Assembly (NCBI GenBank): GCA_947561715.1
Contig: OX387202.1
Span: forward strand, 19,977,001-20,041,000
Origin: Ascidia mentula
Lineage: Eukaryota; Chordata; Ascidiacea; Phlebobranchia; Ascidiidae
Length of the DNA stretch: 64,000 bases
Reading direction: 5' to 3'
Below the pieces are notes generated by a model. The model was not told the DNA's origin, did no database searches, and saw only the letters and a program-made list of their open reading frames with translations. Shown here piece by piece: positions 21,601 through 35,900 of this stretch. The translations under genes and the position numbers were made by a program. Within the stretch, counting starts at the first letter, position 1; the number at the start of each line of letters is the position of its first letter.

Positions 21601-24600
21601 CATTTCAAATTTCTCTGTATCTCGGTCTTCGTGACGAAAGTGCGTCAGTGCCGGGTATTCCCCCATTATCTTCTGTGCCAAATTTCGGGGAAATTTGAGT
21701 AAAGGAAAAGCAACAGAATTTTCCAAATGCCATATGAATGTTAGGATCCTTCAGTGCGAATTCGTTGCCTACGAATCACTTTTTGCACCAAAGTTTTGCT
21801 GAATGTGCGCCTACCCCTCAAATCCATGTAGCACAATAATGTGATTAATTGTATGATCACTTGCTTGTTATTTTGAAGTAACATATAGGGTGGTTATGAT
21901 GGAATAACGCAATGCAATGTATTGGCTTGTCCGCCACAATTGACAGCTTGGTGTCGCGGCGCCTTCCTCGCCCTTGTGTAAACTCCACCAAACATGACCA
22001 TAAACATGTAGCCCAAAGGCCCAATAATAACCACTGATATCGGTATAACCTGAGATAACCCCGATACAATATTTTACAACCTTTTGTGTGACCTTTAATA
22101 ACCCGAATATTTTATTCAGCGGAGAAAGTGGAGCTGGAAAGACGGAAACGACCAAATTCATGCTCAGTTATCTCTCCCACGTCAGCCGAGCTTCCAGCAA
22201 GACAGAGTGAGTTTAACCTATGACGTCACGGCATGTGGAAATTTATGAATGGGGAAACTGGCAGTAGGTTTTCAAAGGCGTTTGATCCCGAATGCCGGGG
22301 GTGCTTGGGGTTTTTGTGCAGCCAACTTGTGATGTAAAACCCTTGGTCTATATGAGTTGAATCGGCGCATGAATTTTCCCGATCACTAAGCTGTGAAAGC
22401 TGTGTCTCCCAAGATTGTGGAACAATAATAATTCTGCTTCGAGCTTTTGTTTATGTGTGAAAATTATTTAAACCGTTGTAACCGGGCATGAGGTTTCACT
22501 AAATCATCGCTCAAAGAACGATTGACCTTTCGTGACCCCTGCCGTCTCTAAACCCTGTTCCATTTTTTCCCCAACAGACCATCAAAGGACAACGGGCGTT
22601 CGATCGAGCAGTCCATTCTTGAAAGCAGTCCATTACTCGAGGCTCTCGGGAACGCGAAAACCGTGTACAACAATAATTCGAGTCGGTTCGGAAAGTTTAT
22701 CCAGCTTCTCTTCAGTGAGGCTGGCCAGATCAAAGGGGCTCGGATAACTGATTGTATCCTTCAGTGTCTATATAGGACTGCGCTGATATTGTTAGGGACT
22801 TGGGTTGATATGTTGGGATTAAAGGATCTAGGCTTGGTTACCTCGGTTAAAGTCGGTATCAAAGGTGGTCAAATAATCTTATCAATGGTTGTAGGCCAAC
22901 CTTAGCATAAATACATGCGGTTGGAACTCAAATAGTCCCTAATATTGTAAGAGACTCCATGCCTTTCTTGCTGATTCGTATTTACCAAGATGGCTGATAA
23001 CCGTCTGTCGGCACCTCCCCGTCTGCATCAAAAAGTAAGGGACATTTTGCACTTTTTTAAATCGGAAACACCGCTGGCGAACTTGGCCCCCAGCGAACAA
23101 CTATCTGGCGACCATGTTGTTGTTTATTACATCACTATAGCTTAAGCAGTTTCTTGTCGCACCAATTTGGAAGGTTTTTCCAATATATAGTTTTTTGTAA
23201 TTTGCTTTTCCTTCTGTCCGTGCGCTGGGTTTTTGCCTAGCTCGTCTAAAGTGGCCGGTCTTGGTGGGGAAACCCCCTATAATACCAATATTATGAACGT
23301 CACCGTTGTCACCTGGCAAGTCATTGGATAAAGTCGCCGTAAAAAACATTTCATGTAATTTAAAATGGAACAAAACTATGTATTTGAAAATTATCGCCCC
23401 TTAACCCCCTGTGATGTCCGCGAACCCCAGATCTCCTTGAGAAGGTAAGGTTTTCAGAGTTTTAAAATATTATAGAAAGACATTGTAATATTTTATATTT
23501 ATTTGAAAATATTTTGAAACCAATTCAGTTCAATCATGCAAAATACTTAAGGCGTATGATGTATAAGACCGATGACGAGGTCTTCATATTTACATAAAAT
23601 TATAAAAAAACTCTCCAATTATTTTGATATCGTTAGTGGTTTTGTTCGACCGCAGAAATTTATTCGAAGTTAACTTAACACTTATCTCGTGCTGCAACAC
23701 CCAGACGTTTGTCACGGCTCGTTCTCGTTTATCGACGTCGACGAACTTTTATAACTAAAGCGTGACGTTATAATATTTTGCTTACGTCATCACAGCATAG
23801 AGTCGTCCGTCAGAACCCCGGAGAGAGGAATTATCACATTTTTTATCAACTCGTCCGCGGTCTTTCTCAAGATGAAAAAGGTGAGGCTGCTTTGCATGAA
23901 ATAACTAAAAACACGAAATAATCTCGTGATATCTCGATGGATTGTTTTTACTGTATGACGTCATGTTTATGCCGAACGAACGGTTAAGGCAACAATTAAA
24001 CAAAAAAAACCTTGGGGTATCTTTGCTGGGACAATTTAACCATTTTGCAAATACTTGCAGACAAGTTGCACTTGAGTGAACCCGCCAACTACCACTATCT
24101 CAACCAATCAGGATGCGACTCCGATCCTACCCTCGATGACGTCAAAGACTGGGAGCAATTAGAGGTACTTCCCCTAGATTAGGACTGTTTGAAAACAAAT
24201 TGTCGTCTAATTTAAGGCGGTTCTTTCTTCGTGTGTGACCATTAGAAAGCACAGATATATATAACACTACTTTCAATGTTTTGCGACTCCTTGTTCTGTG
24301 TGGTGAATATATTGACCTATAAACGTGTTTATAAATAAACAAAACGAGAATAACCGACCTGTGCTAATTTTGCAATTCAATTGAAACCACGATCTTGAAT
24401 TCAAAACGAATTGACACCTCGGGTCAAATCCTTTCTGAATTAGAAGCCGCAAGGCTTTATATATCCACAAACACCAGTAATGCAAATTCGCAACAGAATA
24501 AACTAAACCCGATACTTGCGGAAATCACGTGACAAGGATCAAATCTTTCAATTGTCCTCCCGCGTAATTTGAAACCTGTTTTTTTCCTGAAACCGTTTCG

Positions 24601-26956
24601 TCATTCCGTGGCCATAGACCACGTGCTGTTCCCTTTACTAAAATACGTGTTTTTTAATTCATATAACAAGGGAAAGAAATGTTGCTCGGTATTCCGATTA
24701 AAATGTCTGCTTTGTGGGTACTTTTGCGTGCAAAGTTACTGATTTCCAAGCAATGTTCCAAGCATTCTTCACAAAGTTTATGTTGATTTGTGAATAATAT
24801 CTCGTCATGTGACTTTGAGTCGTACAAAGCTTTGATTTCGCATGTATTTCCATCAAAAAACCCGTCACAGTTACCAATGTACCAGAAATAGGCAACAAAT
24901 TGTTTTAATCCAAATCAGTTCGAAAGCAAGTCCTGGGTTATACTTTGTTACCGAATGTAAATTGTGATTTTACATCACGTACAAAATATATGTTTTGAAT
25001 AAAATTGGTTTATTTTGAATAGCGTCTCCCTGCCCATACTCTCACATTCTCCATCTGTTTTCATTACTGTAATACCTTGGGCAAAATAAACCAATGAATG
25101 AAAAATATCGTTCGTAGATGAAAAATATAAGCCTCGGTGTAAAAAGAATCGTGAGGTCGAACTTCCCCAGCAAGTTGCAACTTATTTCGTGTCGACCTTA
25201 TTTGATCGCTTTTCATTCACACGCTATCTCTAGTTCGGAAATGATGACGTCACAATACCACGCCGGACGTGACAAGGCCTAAATGTTTTCGTGTCAGTTT
25301 GTTACGTCACAGTGATGAATTATCGTTAAATTTTTATTGTTTTGGAGTTGGGGACATTTGATGCGATGAACTTTCGAGCCAGCGCTGTTTTAAAACTCGG
25401 AATCATGAATTGCTAAACTGTTGCAAATGCAGGCTTTGCCATGGATGGTTTTCACGACCCGAAAAGCTACATATTTTCATAAGAACAAATATCAACCCCT
25501 TAACTTTCCCTTCTTCGTGTTTAGCAAGCGCTCAAAACGATTGGTTTCAAAGACGGCCAACAGCAGGACATGAAAAGTGTGCTTGCTGGGATTCTCCAAC
25601 TTGGCAATGTTGCTTTTGCAAACGCTGGTGGTGCCCAAGTCGTTGATGTGGACGGTAAGTCTTTCTTTCTGATATGTCTTATACAATTACACATGTATAA
25701 CTAATTGGTCAGTACATAACATTCCAACATAGTGTTACACGGGTATCAGTGCTTTAATAATTTGTATCACAAAGTTTATCTATAAGCATTGGTGTTTATC
25801 CTACCTTTGTTGGTGACCCCGATGTTCGACCAAATTTAACCACGGGCGTAAACACTTGGTTTCTTTCTTTGTTCTCTGCTCCTTGTTTATTCCTTGGGCG
25901 TTTGCCTTCTCTCAATCACGTCTTTCGAAATTTAACGCTGATCGGAAACCTTTGATTTTGTACGTTTTAACCTCGACCACTCAACTCAAGCAATCCGTTT
26001 CCTTGCTTGTTTTAAGTTTAGTTTCCTATTATGTAAACTACTTTCGTTTCCTCCACTTTGTAACATAGGAAAAGCGTTTCTTCCACCGGATATCTTGCCA
26101 GGTAAACGTATTGCTGGTTGTAGGCTGTAGCTGTCTGTAGATGGAATCATCCGCATGCTTTTAATTAACTCCCAAGTTAGCCAACACTAATTTGCAACAA
26201 CATGTAGAATGTGCACTAAATCCGATCACCGCAACTAATATTCCCGTGAGTAGGATCCAGGAGGTTTAGTTTGTCTTGCAATGAAGCATTTGTGGTGACA
26301 ACTTCGCGATAAACATAACTAAAACGAAAAATATTGTTCGCTGGATGGAAAAGCCAAACAATAAACCTTTTCGTGTTGTTTTGAATGTTTCATATTTTAA
26401 TTTTTAGAGTTGAATCTTTTGCAAAAACAATTTATGTAAAATAAGCATGGGGTCCTGTAGTTATCACGTTAAATCAAATACCTCACCACGGTATGTTGTA
26501 TTCAGACTCAAGTGCATGCTCGGTAAAACGCTCACATCTAATGGTTTGTGTCTTATCTAATATCACGGCCACAAGCATGTGTAGTTGTTTGTGTGTAGAC
26601 AACTTTGTGTGGTTCATTTAGAAGTAATGTAAACAGATCTTGGATTTCTGCCTACTTTGTGGTAAAAGCTTGCTGTGAAAACTGTGAGTCATTTAATTCA
26701 TAACGTAGCGAGAATAAAGATTCAATAATATGTGCTGTGGAAAGTCGTGCACTTTGCGTGTGTTGCGCAGATCCAGTGTAAAGTAATACAGACTCCCATA
26801 GCTTTCATATTCAGGAACTTACATTTTGTCCCTGCAGTTGTTGAGAGAACGTCCAAGTTGCTCGGGATCGACAGTGAGAGGTTGGAGGCGGTGATGAAAG
26901 AGAGGACGATGAAGTTGAGAGGTGAAAACATAACCTCACCGCAAAGCGTGGATCAG
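18654..26956 (+). CDS. MYO10: MYO10 copy B: N-terminal half of motor, with ATP site (9 exons)
   Basis: The exon at 18654 reads [20 protein letters not shown], aligning with the myosin X stretch before the first motor helix. The exon at 20201 begins [14 protein letters not shown] and ends at the P-loop, which is completed at 22120 as [13 protein letters not shown] across a split Ser codon. The exon at 22578 holds switch I ([16 protein letters not shown]). A 14-nt micro-exon (23431-23444) encodes the YLLEK segment, followed at 23796 by [19 protein letters not shown]. The exon at 24061 reads YHYLNQSGC, and 25525 reads ILQLGNVAF. This half occurs only once in the window; whether copy A has it lies upstream of base 1. 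Confidence 0.95.
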
Positions 26957-29900
26957 GTAGATGAGACAAGCACAAGGTCATGGTGACCTTGCAGTGGAAA
27001 CCACTCAAATTCGTATCCAAACTAGACTTTCTGTACAACGTAATCACGTTCAAACGCACGGTCGGAAAACGATTTTTCTTTTTAGCTCGGCACTTGTGGT
27101 GTTGTGTAAACAAACTGTCCAAATGTTTGTGTAAATCTGTCTTGCGTCATTAAAGCTTTGAACAGTCCTGACCCGGTTACTCAGCACTTGCGGATCTACG
27201 TAAGCATGAGTCAGCAATTCGTTCCCACAGTCACGCGTCAACATTTGAACAAGAATAAATATCATATTCAGCTCAAACGCCAACGTTTTAAAGAGTTACA
27301 CGTCTATATATTCATACTACGTTAATGAGAAGCTCCAAAAAATGCACAAAATTTTCTTTGTATTACATCCTGTGCAACTATAGTCGAACCCATGAAATAC
27401 TATATTCCTTGTCTCTGATTGGCAGGCCTGCGACTCACGTGACTCCCTTTCTATGGCGCTCTACTCCCAATTATTCCGTTGGATAATCTCGAAGGTGAAT
27501 CACCGCATCAAGGGACCGGACGACTTCCATTTCATCGGAATTCTCGATATTTTCGGTTTTGAGAACTTCTCGGTAACGAAGTTGCTTTGATTGTATGAAG
27601 AAAAAGTCCTTGTATAAAATGTTTTTATTGCAACCGAAGTTACGTCTGCCATCCGGCGAGGGTTGCCACAAGAACAGTTCCTTTAAACTAACAATACATG
27701 TCAGCTAGAGTTACACTGCAGTTGCTATAATTGCTCAAAAACCAGCAGCGTTTCTATCAATGTTGATTAAAGTCGAATTTACAAACGTTTTTTTTACATT
27801 TTTGAAGCCCAGAAACGTGGACATATAAGTTTGTTTTGCTAAAGGGTTGCTTGGTTACAGTTATTTCTAATTCAAGATATACATTATTTGTTCTTGTTGC
27901 ATCAATGTATTGTGTGAGAAAGTACTGAAATCTTTGCAATCATTCAGTCACCTTCTATCGCCGGGTCTACATGTGTTGTTTTCAGGTGAATCGTTTTGAG
28001 CAATTCTGCATCAACTTTGCAAACGAAAAACTACAGGAATTTTTTAACCGGCACATTTTCAGCTTGGAACAAATCGAATACAACAAGTGAGTCTTCGTAA
28101 AACATCACTTACTGCATTGGAAAGCTCAAATTAATGCAACAAAAAATGGAAACCATGCAATCTTCCCATTCCCCTCCACTTGTTATTTAGATTAATTAAG
28201 GACCTAAAAAACCTTTTCTGTATTTTTTTTCTCTACATTTTTCACTTTTTCGCCTGTATTTTATATCTTCGGTCGTGGTAATATCTGTGGGGAATAACTT
28301 TTCGCTTTATCTTAACATACCACGTTGGGACTCGAACCCATGCTATCCTGCACACGAACCCTAGTAAATTTGTTAACTTATTTGTGTTTTTTTTGTGATT
28401 TCAATCCCAACCATTTTATAATCGTTTTTAACTACACCGGGATTCGAACCCAGGATATCCTGGCCTGGAATCCCGATCAGGTTCCTACTGGTATATGAGT
28501 CGGGCGCTTGACCAATGTTGCCACCATTTCACAATCTTCCACTTTACAGGGAAGGTATAGACTGGTGCGACGTCCAGTGGTCAGATAACAGTGAGTGTCT
28601 CGACCTGGTGGAGAAAAACCTCGGTTTGATGTCACTTATTAACGAGGAGAGTAGATTTCCGAAAGGAACGGACAAATCCCTGCTGCAGAAACTCCACAAC
28701 CAACATGCGGTAAGTAAAAACATATTTTTCACCCTACTTTGTTACGTCACAACTTCCTTAACAACTCGGTATTTCGAGTTTAAAGCACTAGTGTCCGCTT
28801 TGTTACGTCACAACTTTAACTCTGTTTTTTTTCGCAGAAAAATCCCTTCTACGTGAAACCTCGAGTGACCGGAAACCAGTTCGGGATTCGACATTACGCT
28901 GGGGAGGTAAGGGTTGAGGCTGGGTTGAGGCTGGGTTGAGGTTGGGTTTAGGCTGGGTTGAAGTTGGATTAAGGCTAGGTTGAGATTGGGTATTCCCAAA
29001 CCATTTTGCTTTATGCGTTCGTGGGTGATGGCTAACTTAATATTGCAGGTTCTCTACAATATCGATGGCTTCCTGGAGAAAAACCGCGATACATTTCGTG
29101 ATGATTTACTCGGCTTGTTGAAGGATTCCAGGTTTATATTTTAACTAATTTAATTATCTAAAAAAAAACTCGTGACATTATTTTTCATAGCTGTGATCTT
29201 ATCTACGACATGTTTGAGAAAGTTCGGGGAACTTCGGAAGACTCCGGGAAAGGTCGGAAAAAGCAGTCAGCCGTAACAGCAAGTGGCCACTTTAAAGTAA
29301 GTTCTCTTTCTACAGTTGAAGTTAATTTGGATTTTCCATACATTTAACAATTTGACAGAAATCCCTCCACGCTTTAATGGAAAGACTTTCATCTGCAAGT
29401 CCGTTCTTCGTGAGATGCGTGAAACCAAATGTGGAGAAGGTGATTACTTGTAAAATGTTCACAATGTATAAAATGCATATGTGGGTACCTAGTTACATAA
29501 ATAATTAACTTTTGTTATTTTTCCTGTGTTGCGCAGGAACAAGGAAATTTAATGCACATAATATACGCAAATAAACATAAATATTAACAATCACAATCCC
29601 GTTCAAAAGCAACAAAAATATCAGCAGAAGTCGCCGCGATCAGAAAGTTTGTAACAAACTTGTTATTCACCACTAGGTGGCGGAGAACTTCAACCCCGGG
29701 GTCGTTCTAAACCAACTTCGTTATTCGGGAATGTTGGAAACTGTGAGAGTGAGGAAGGCTGGCTTTCCGGTCAGGCGGTTGTACAAAGACTTTCTTGACA
29801 GGTGGGTCACGTGACTATCTAGAACTGGTCTGTGATCCAGGTCTGTGATTGGTTGTTGCTTTCACGCGGCATGGATCTAGTAATAACTCAAAATTCATGT

Positions 29901-32900
29901 GTAGAAATTTCCTCCACTTTCGACCATTTAAAATGTGCATGTTGGACCACAAATCATGCATTAAGTCACACCAGTCTCTGTCGCTTAACTGCTAAATGTT
30001 TTGACCATTAAGATACGGAATGATTTGCGCTCTGTCGTCATCCAACGAACCACGTGATCACAGCAAGGAAGTTTTGAACTTGGTTGACCCCGAAGGGACG
30101 AATTGGAGACTCGGAAATACAAAGGTGGGATTTGAACAAGATCCATTCTTCACAGGTGTAAAGTATTTGCCGTCTTGGTTTAAGTCGCGACTGCTGGCAG
30201 ATCTTTCACTCAAGGGTCTTATGCGAAAACCCTGCGTAACCGCGCAATTGCCTCGAACAATGTTTACATTCTGTGTTATTTTTATTAATAAGAAATAATG
30301 ACGTAACGTTGGATGTTTTAACTCTGCAGGCGTTCATGAAGGAAATTCTCGAACAAAAGTTGGAAAAGGCGCGATTTGAAAAGGTGTCACGTGCCGCTAT
30401 TATCATCCAATCAGTGATGAGAGCTGTAGCGGCGCGAAAATACTTTCTTCGCCTGAAGAAGAACATCGTACACACACAACGATTCGTGCGAGTAAGCAAT
30501 TTGTATGATTTCTGTGGGTTCAAGTATCGCGATCGAATGCATGCCAATATTATGGAACAACAACGACACCAAGTGGCGCAAAATATTACTTGGCCTAACG
30601 CGAAACACAGTGAGGTTTTTTTAATTGTCTGGGAGTCCCCAAAGTAAAAGAAGTAAATACCAACGTTTCTTACTATGGTTAACGTTATCAATTTATTTGT
30701 TCTGTTCTCGTGTGCCTGTCGCACAAAAAGTTTACAGACAAATTCAGTGCCTTCATATCTTTTGTGAAACCCTAGTTTTTTGGGGGTCTGTATAAAAACT
30801 TGTTTGTTATTTTCCCGCCATTATTCAGGGGTTTGTTGCGCGGAGGAAGTTCAAACGAGTTCACAAGGCGATCATCACAATGCAGAAATTCGAGAGAGGA
30901 AGGAAAGCAAGAAAATTATTCAAACTTCTTCTCGCAGAAAAACGAGAGAGGGAGAGAAAAAGGGCGGAGGCGACGATCGTCTTCCAGAAATACACGAGAG
31001 GGCGGGCAGCCCGGAAGATGTTTAAGGTAGGATGTTGCTGTTTTTGGATGGTTTCAATGCTGTTGGTAGTTTTAGCACAGGAGTACACAACCCATGCATG
31101 TCATATTAGTTGTCACATGCCAAACATTTGCGTGACCTCTTTTCAGTGATTGATGCTTGCTGGCAAGGAAACTTGACGCAACATTGTTGGACAACATACT
31201 ATCAATAAACACACTTGGAGTTTACGATTTTCTACTTAAAATACTAAATACACCCAAAGCACTGTCACTTTGTGTAAAAAGTCATTGTGTGCATTTGATG
31301 ATACGATTTCCATGGCAACCTTCATATTTACACCTTCCCATTATTTAGATCCTGCTTGAGAAACACAGACAACTCAAGGCTCTTAAGGAACAAATGGAAA
31401 GGGAGAGGAAACAGAGGGAGGAACAGGTTTGTCCGTCCCTTACTTTCCTTTTACCCCCCAGCTTTATAAATTTAAAGGTCACAATAACATTGTGTAAGAA
31501 TCCTGGAACAGAACGGTTTCCTCCACTTTTATGAATTTCCACATAAATTGTTTGGCTAATATTTAAAGTTTGACTTTGTGTTTGCAATAAGTTTGTTGAG
31601 GTTTCAAAAGTTGGGCGAATTGTTCTCAAAAATTAGGTTTTTTGAATAAACTAAGACAAGAAAATGGTTTCTGTAGGCGCGCTTGGAACGGGAGAGACTC
31701 GCGAGGGAGGAAGAAGAAAAAAGGCGAAGAGAGAAACAGGAACGAGAGGTGGTAAAAAAAACCTTAAAATTTTCTGATTTCCTTGCATAGAAGGAAAAGT
31801 TACCTTTCCTGTGTTGATTGTTTGAAGAAACCCAGACACCAAATTGCTTTAAATCTCAACAATCTGATTTTTGCAGTGGAAATACTGAAAAGATTTATTT
31901 TAGCAATTGGTTGACATGTTTGTACAAGTAACACGAAAAGTGCAATATTTTCTGTGTGTTAATCATTCCCACAATACTTGGCCACTCTCTGATTATCTGG
32001 TGAAATTTCCCCTTTCCAGATGGCGAGAGAGGCTGAAATGGCCAGGGAAGCGACGGAGAACGGATTGGAGGAGGACGCTGAGGGTCTTCCTTCACCCCCA
32101 CCGCCCCCACCTTGTGAAAAAATGTACAGCCCCCGCAAATCCATGGATGGCGAACACGTGGGTGCTTGTGTGTGCTACGTATACGTTTTTGTGAAACAAA
32201 TCTTGTTCTTTTAAACAAAATACTTGCTTTTAGGGTTGGTTACTTTCTAACACTTGGAACTTTTAATTTAATTGTTTCTTGGTTTCCGCCAGCAAGAGAT
32301 TCAAATCATATTTCTATTGTAAAAAAAACAACTCGCCTATCTCTTCGGGCAGGAATCGGCTCTTGCGTCACTCGACGCCGTCATAGATTCCGCTGACGTA
32401 GACAGTGCTTACTCAACCGTAAACAAGAGGATGCTCTCATCCGGTGGTGAGGAGGAGCTTGATGATGCGGAACGGGAGGAGATGGAGAGGATCTTCCAAC
32501 TTGAACTTGAGATCGCGCAGATGCATCGACGAAGCGAGGCCAGGGAGAGTCTTGCGCTGGAAGTGGTGAGAATAAGTGTTGTGATGTCATAATATGATTC
32601 AGAATACTGGAAGGTATTTAAGAACAATCTAAGTTGGCAAAAAAATAATCTGGTATTTTTACAAAAAAGAATTTTTGTTTGTTTTGCTGACTTTAATAAT
32701 TTTTAATCAGGATCAACCTGAAGCAACCGATGAATTCGTAACGAACGTGGGTGAGGAATATTACCCCGACGAGAAGGCAGACGAAAACAGAGGAATGGAC
32801 ATTCTACAGGTTACAAATATAAGTTGTTTGCGTGCAAACAACACTGTGAATGTTATTAGGATTTTATTTTGTCCATACTAACAATTCAATCCGGCTCGAT

Positions 32901-35900
32901 TGTTTAATGGTGGTTGCTATTTTTAAATTCACTAACAAATGATTTTGCGTAACCCGAGATCATTCTTATCAGTTGTAATTCCGATAATCAATCCGATGAC
33001 GTCATCCTCGTTACGTAGCAAGTCAGCTTGTATTAGGTCTGAAATCATCTTAAAATAATTTTCCGTTTAAATTATAATTGGTCTATAGTTTAATGGCGTT
33101 TACTGATTGATTTTAAATTGCCCCCGAGTGCGTAATATTGTGATTTATGCAACGCATAAGCGAGTTACTCGCAACCACAAAGCAAAGTTCGGGGTGCTGG
33201 CGATACTATGGACAAAAAAGAAGGTATTTTAAACATTTTGTTGCTCCAGGATTTGGGTTTTGAAGATTTTGAAAGCCAAGTGGACGCAATGATGCATAAC
33301 ACATCGTATGACGTCGATCAAATGAATGTACGATATTTGTTTTTGTTTTAAGCTGATTTGCACGTTGTTTTGTAACAGTTACCTGAGTGGCGACGAGTCA
33401 CATTGTAAGTTTCCGAGACGGGGAAGAGGTTGTGGTTATATTGTTTATGTTTGCAGGGAAGTATTCTCGCACTGGGTGACAATTAGTAAACAACAATATG
33501 GCAGTCGTTTTATTTATGCTAAGAGCAAACGATTTGATATTATTCTATTAAAACGTAACTCTGCAGTTGCCTGTGTGCGTTTTTCTTTTGCTACAAACAG
33601 ACAAGGGTTTTGATTCTTGATTATTTAAAGTTAATCTTTATCGTTTCTCAACTAACAACAAGTGTAAAAGGTTAATTTCAACCTTGCATGGAAAAAGTTA
33701 GTAAACAAATATTTCCCCGACCCACAGAACACACAGGATGGAATTGTTCCAGATGACGAGGAGAATTACGAAGCGAAAGACATTAAAACGTCTGATATGG
33801 ACGACGGTACGTGTTTAAACGCTTTGTTTTAAAATTTCGCAGTTTTGACACGGGGTGCTATTACTTCTATGGCAAAGTAGTGACGACATCATGTGATTTG
33901 TCGTGACGTCATCAATGTTTTTGTATTGAAATGATGCATGGGGGTTGAACTATTGCTGGTGTTTTCAATCAAACTTGTTGATAATGAAACATTATTCTTG
34001 GGTGTTTACCCACTATAGAGAGTTATTACACTGATTCGTCGTTTGATGACGTCGATGATGACGACATGAGTGACGATGGAACGTCCACTAGTGGCGGTAT
34101 GGAGGTCGCAGAGAAGTGGAGTCCCAACGTATACTTTCATTCCTACCTCGACGTGAAGGTTAGACGGAATAATATGTTGGACTGAGATTTCCACCTTCGT
34201 GGTTCCCAGTGTTCACAACTCGCATTCGTCCAATATGTTCTCACGGCGCACTGAAATTTCGTGACGTTTTAAGGATGTAATAGTAATACAGTTGTTGATA
34301 TTGATCAGTTCGCTTGTTACGTATCACATTGATCAGTGCAACAACTAAATGGCTCAGTTTGTTATGGAAATAAAATTCAACTCCACGTAAGTTGGCCAAC
34401 AACATTTAAGCAACAAACTAGCAAGCGTCACACCAACTTCTGCCACTGTGAAGATTGGTTGATATTTGAAAACACATCATTGCACAACCTTACAACCTGT
34501 TATAGGGTGGCCTCATGAGCCAGTGGAAGAGACGGTGGTGCGTCCTGAGTAACAGCACTTTCATGATCTTCAGAAGCAAACAGGATAGTTTAAAGTGCGG
34601 CTGGCTGTTTAAGAAAGCTGACAGTGGCAAAGGAACTCTGAGAGGAACTCTCCCAAGGAAGAATTGGCAGAAAAGGTTGGTGGTCGGCGATGTATTTCAT
34701 ATTATATTTCCGTTGTTAGTTCTACGTAGCAGTTAAGTTACACGAAGCTTGAACACTAAACAAGGTACAACAACAAAACACTAAACAAGGTACAACAACA
34801 AATAACCAAATCCAGATGGTTCACGCTGCGCAACCAGGAGTTGAAGTTTTACGATAACGACGAAGAGAACGCCAAGTGTCGGGGGACGATCGACCTCAGT
34901 CAAATATCCGACGTAACTGACGTCACAGAGAAAGAGAATGGCATTGACATCATTATGACGTCATCAAAAGTGCACCACCTTTCGGCGGAATCGAGCGAGG
35001 AGGCGGGGGAATGGTACAGGTGAGTTTAAACCAGAATCGCCAACGTTTGGTAAATAGTCTTTGGATGCAGTGCGGACTTTCACTGAAAATACTGTGAAAT
35101 GTTATTAAGTGGAACTTTTTTTCCGCAGCATGTTGATGAAGATTGTATCGAGCACGGAGAAAGAGATAGCAAACATGGAAAGCGAGTTCGCAAACCCGAA
35201 GAACGCTCTGATGACGGTCGACGGTCAAACCGTTACCCAGGCAACCGCAACATCTGTGTCAGGTGACTCTCGTGTATTTGAGCAAGTTGTCAGTTTCTCT
35301 TGAGGAAAAGACGTTACAATATAAATAGGCTTTAGGGGTTCTGGCACTGATTTTAATCTCAGGAATCGGATACATTATGGATGCTACATTATAACCAATT
35401 ACTCCTATCGTGGCATCGTGGCGACAAGATGTGAATAATATTAAGTGGTTTGTGACTGCAGGAAAGTCGAACACGTTCACTGTGACGACATCGCAACGTG
35501 TTTACACTTTCGCGAGTGATTCGGGGGAGGAAATGCATCACTGGATCACTTTACTCAATGAGAGCAAGAACACAGCAAGTTCAGGCGACTCGGTACGTGT
35601 TAAACAGACAGAAACCAAATCCCATTTGACTTCAAGTTTTATAATGATTGCTTCACAATTGGTCACAAATCAAAACGACAAAGTGAATTTTTAGAAAAAT
35701 TACACAATAAGTTTTGTCAAGAAAATAAAAGTCAGTAACACTTTCTTTTATAACTCAATACATATTTTCTTTGTGGTAAGAGAACTCTTCAGGCTCGCCC
35801 ACAATCTCAAATATTGTTAATACACTTTCAGGCTGGCCAGGATTCTTTCATACAGCAAGGTTGGTTGCTTAAAACATCTTACGAGAAGCAGAAAGTGAGT

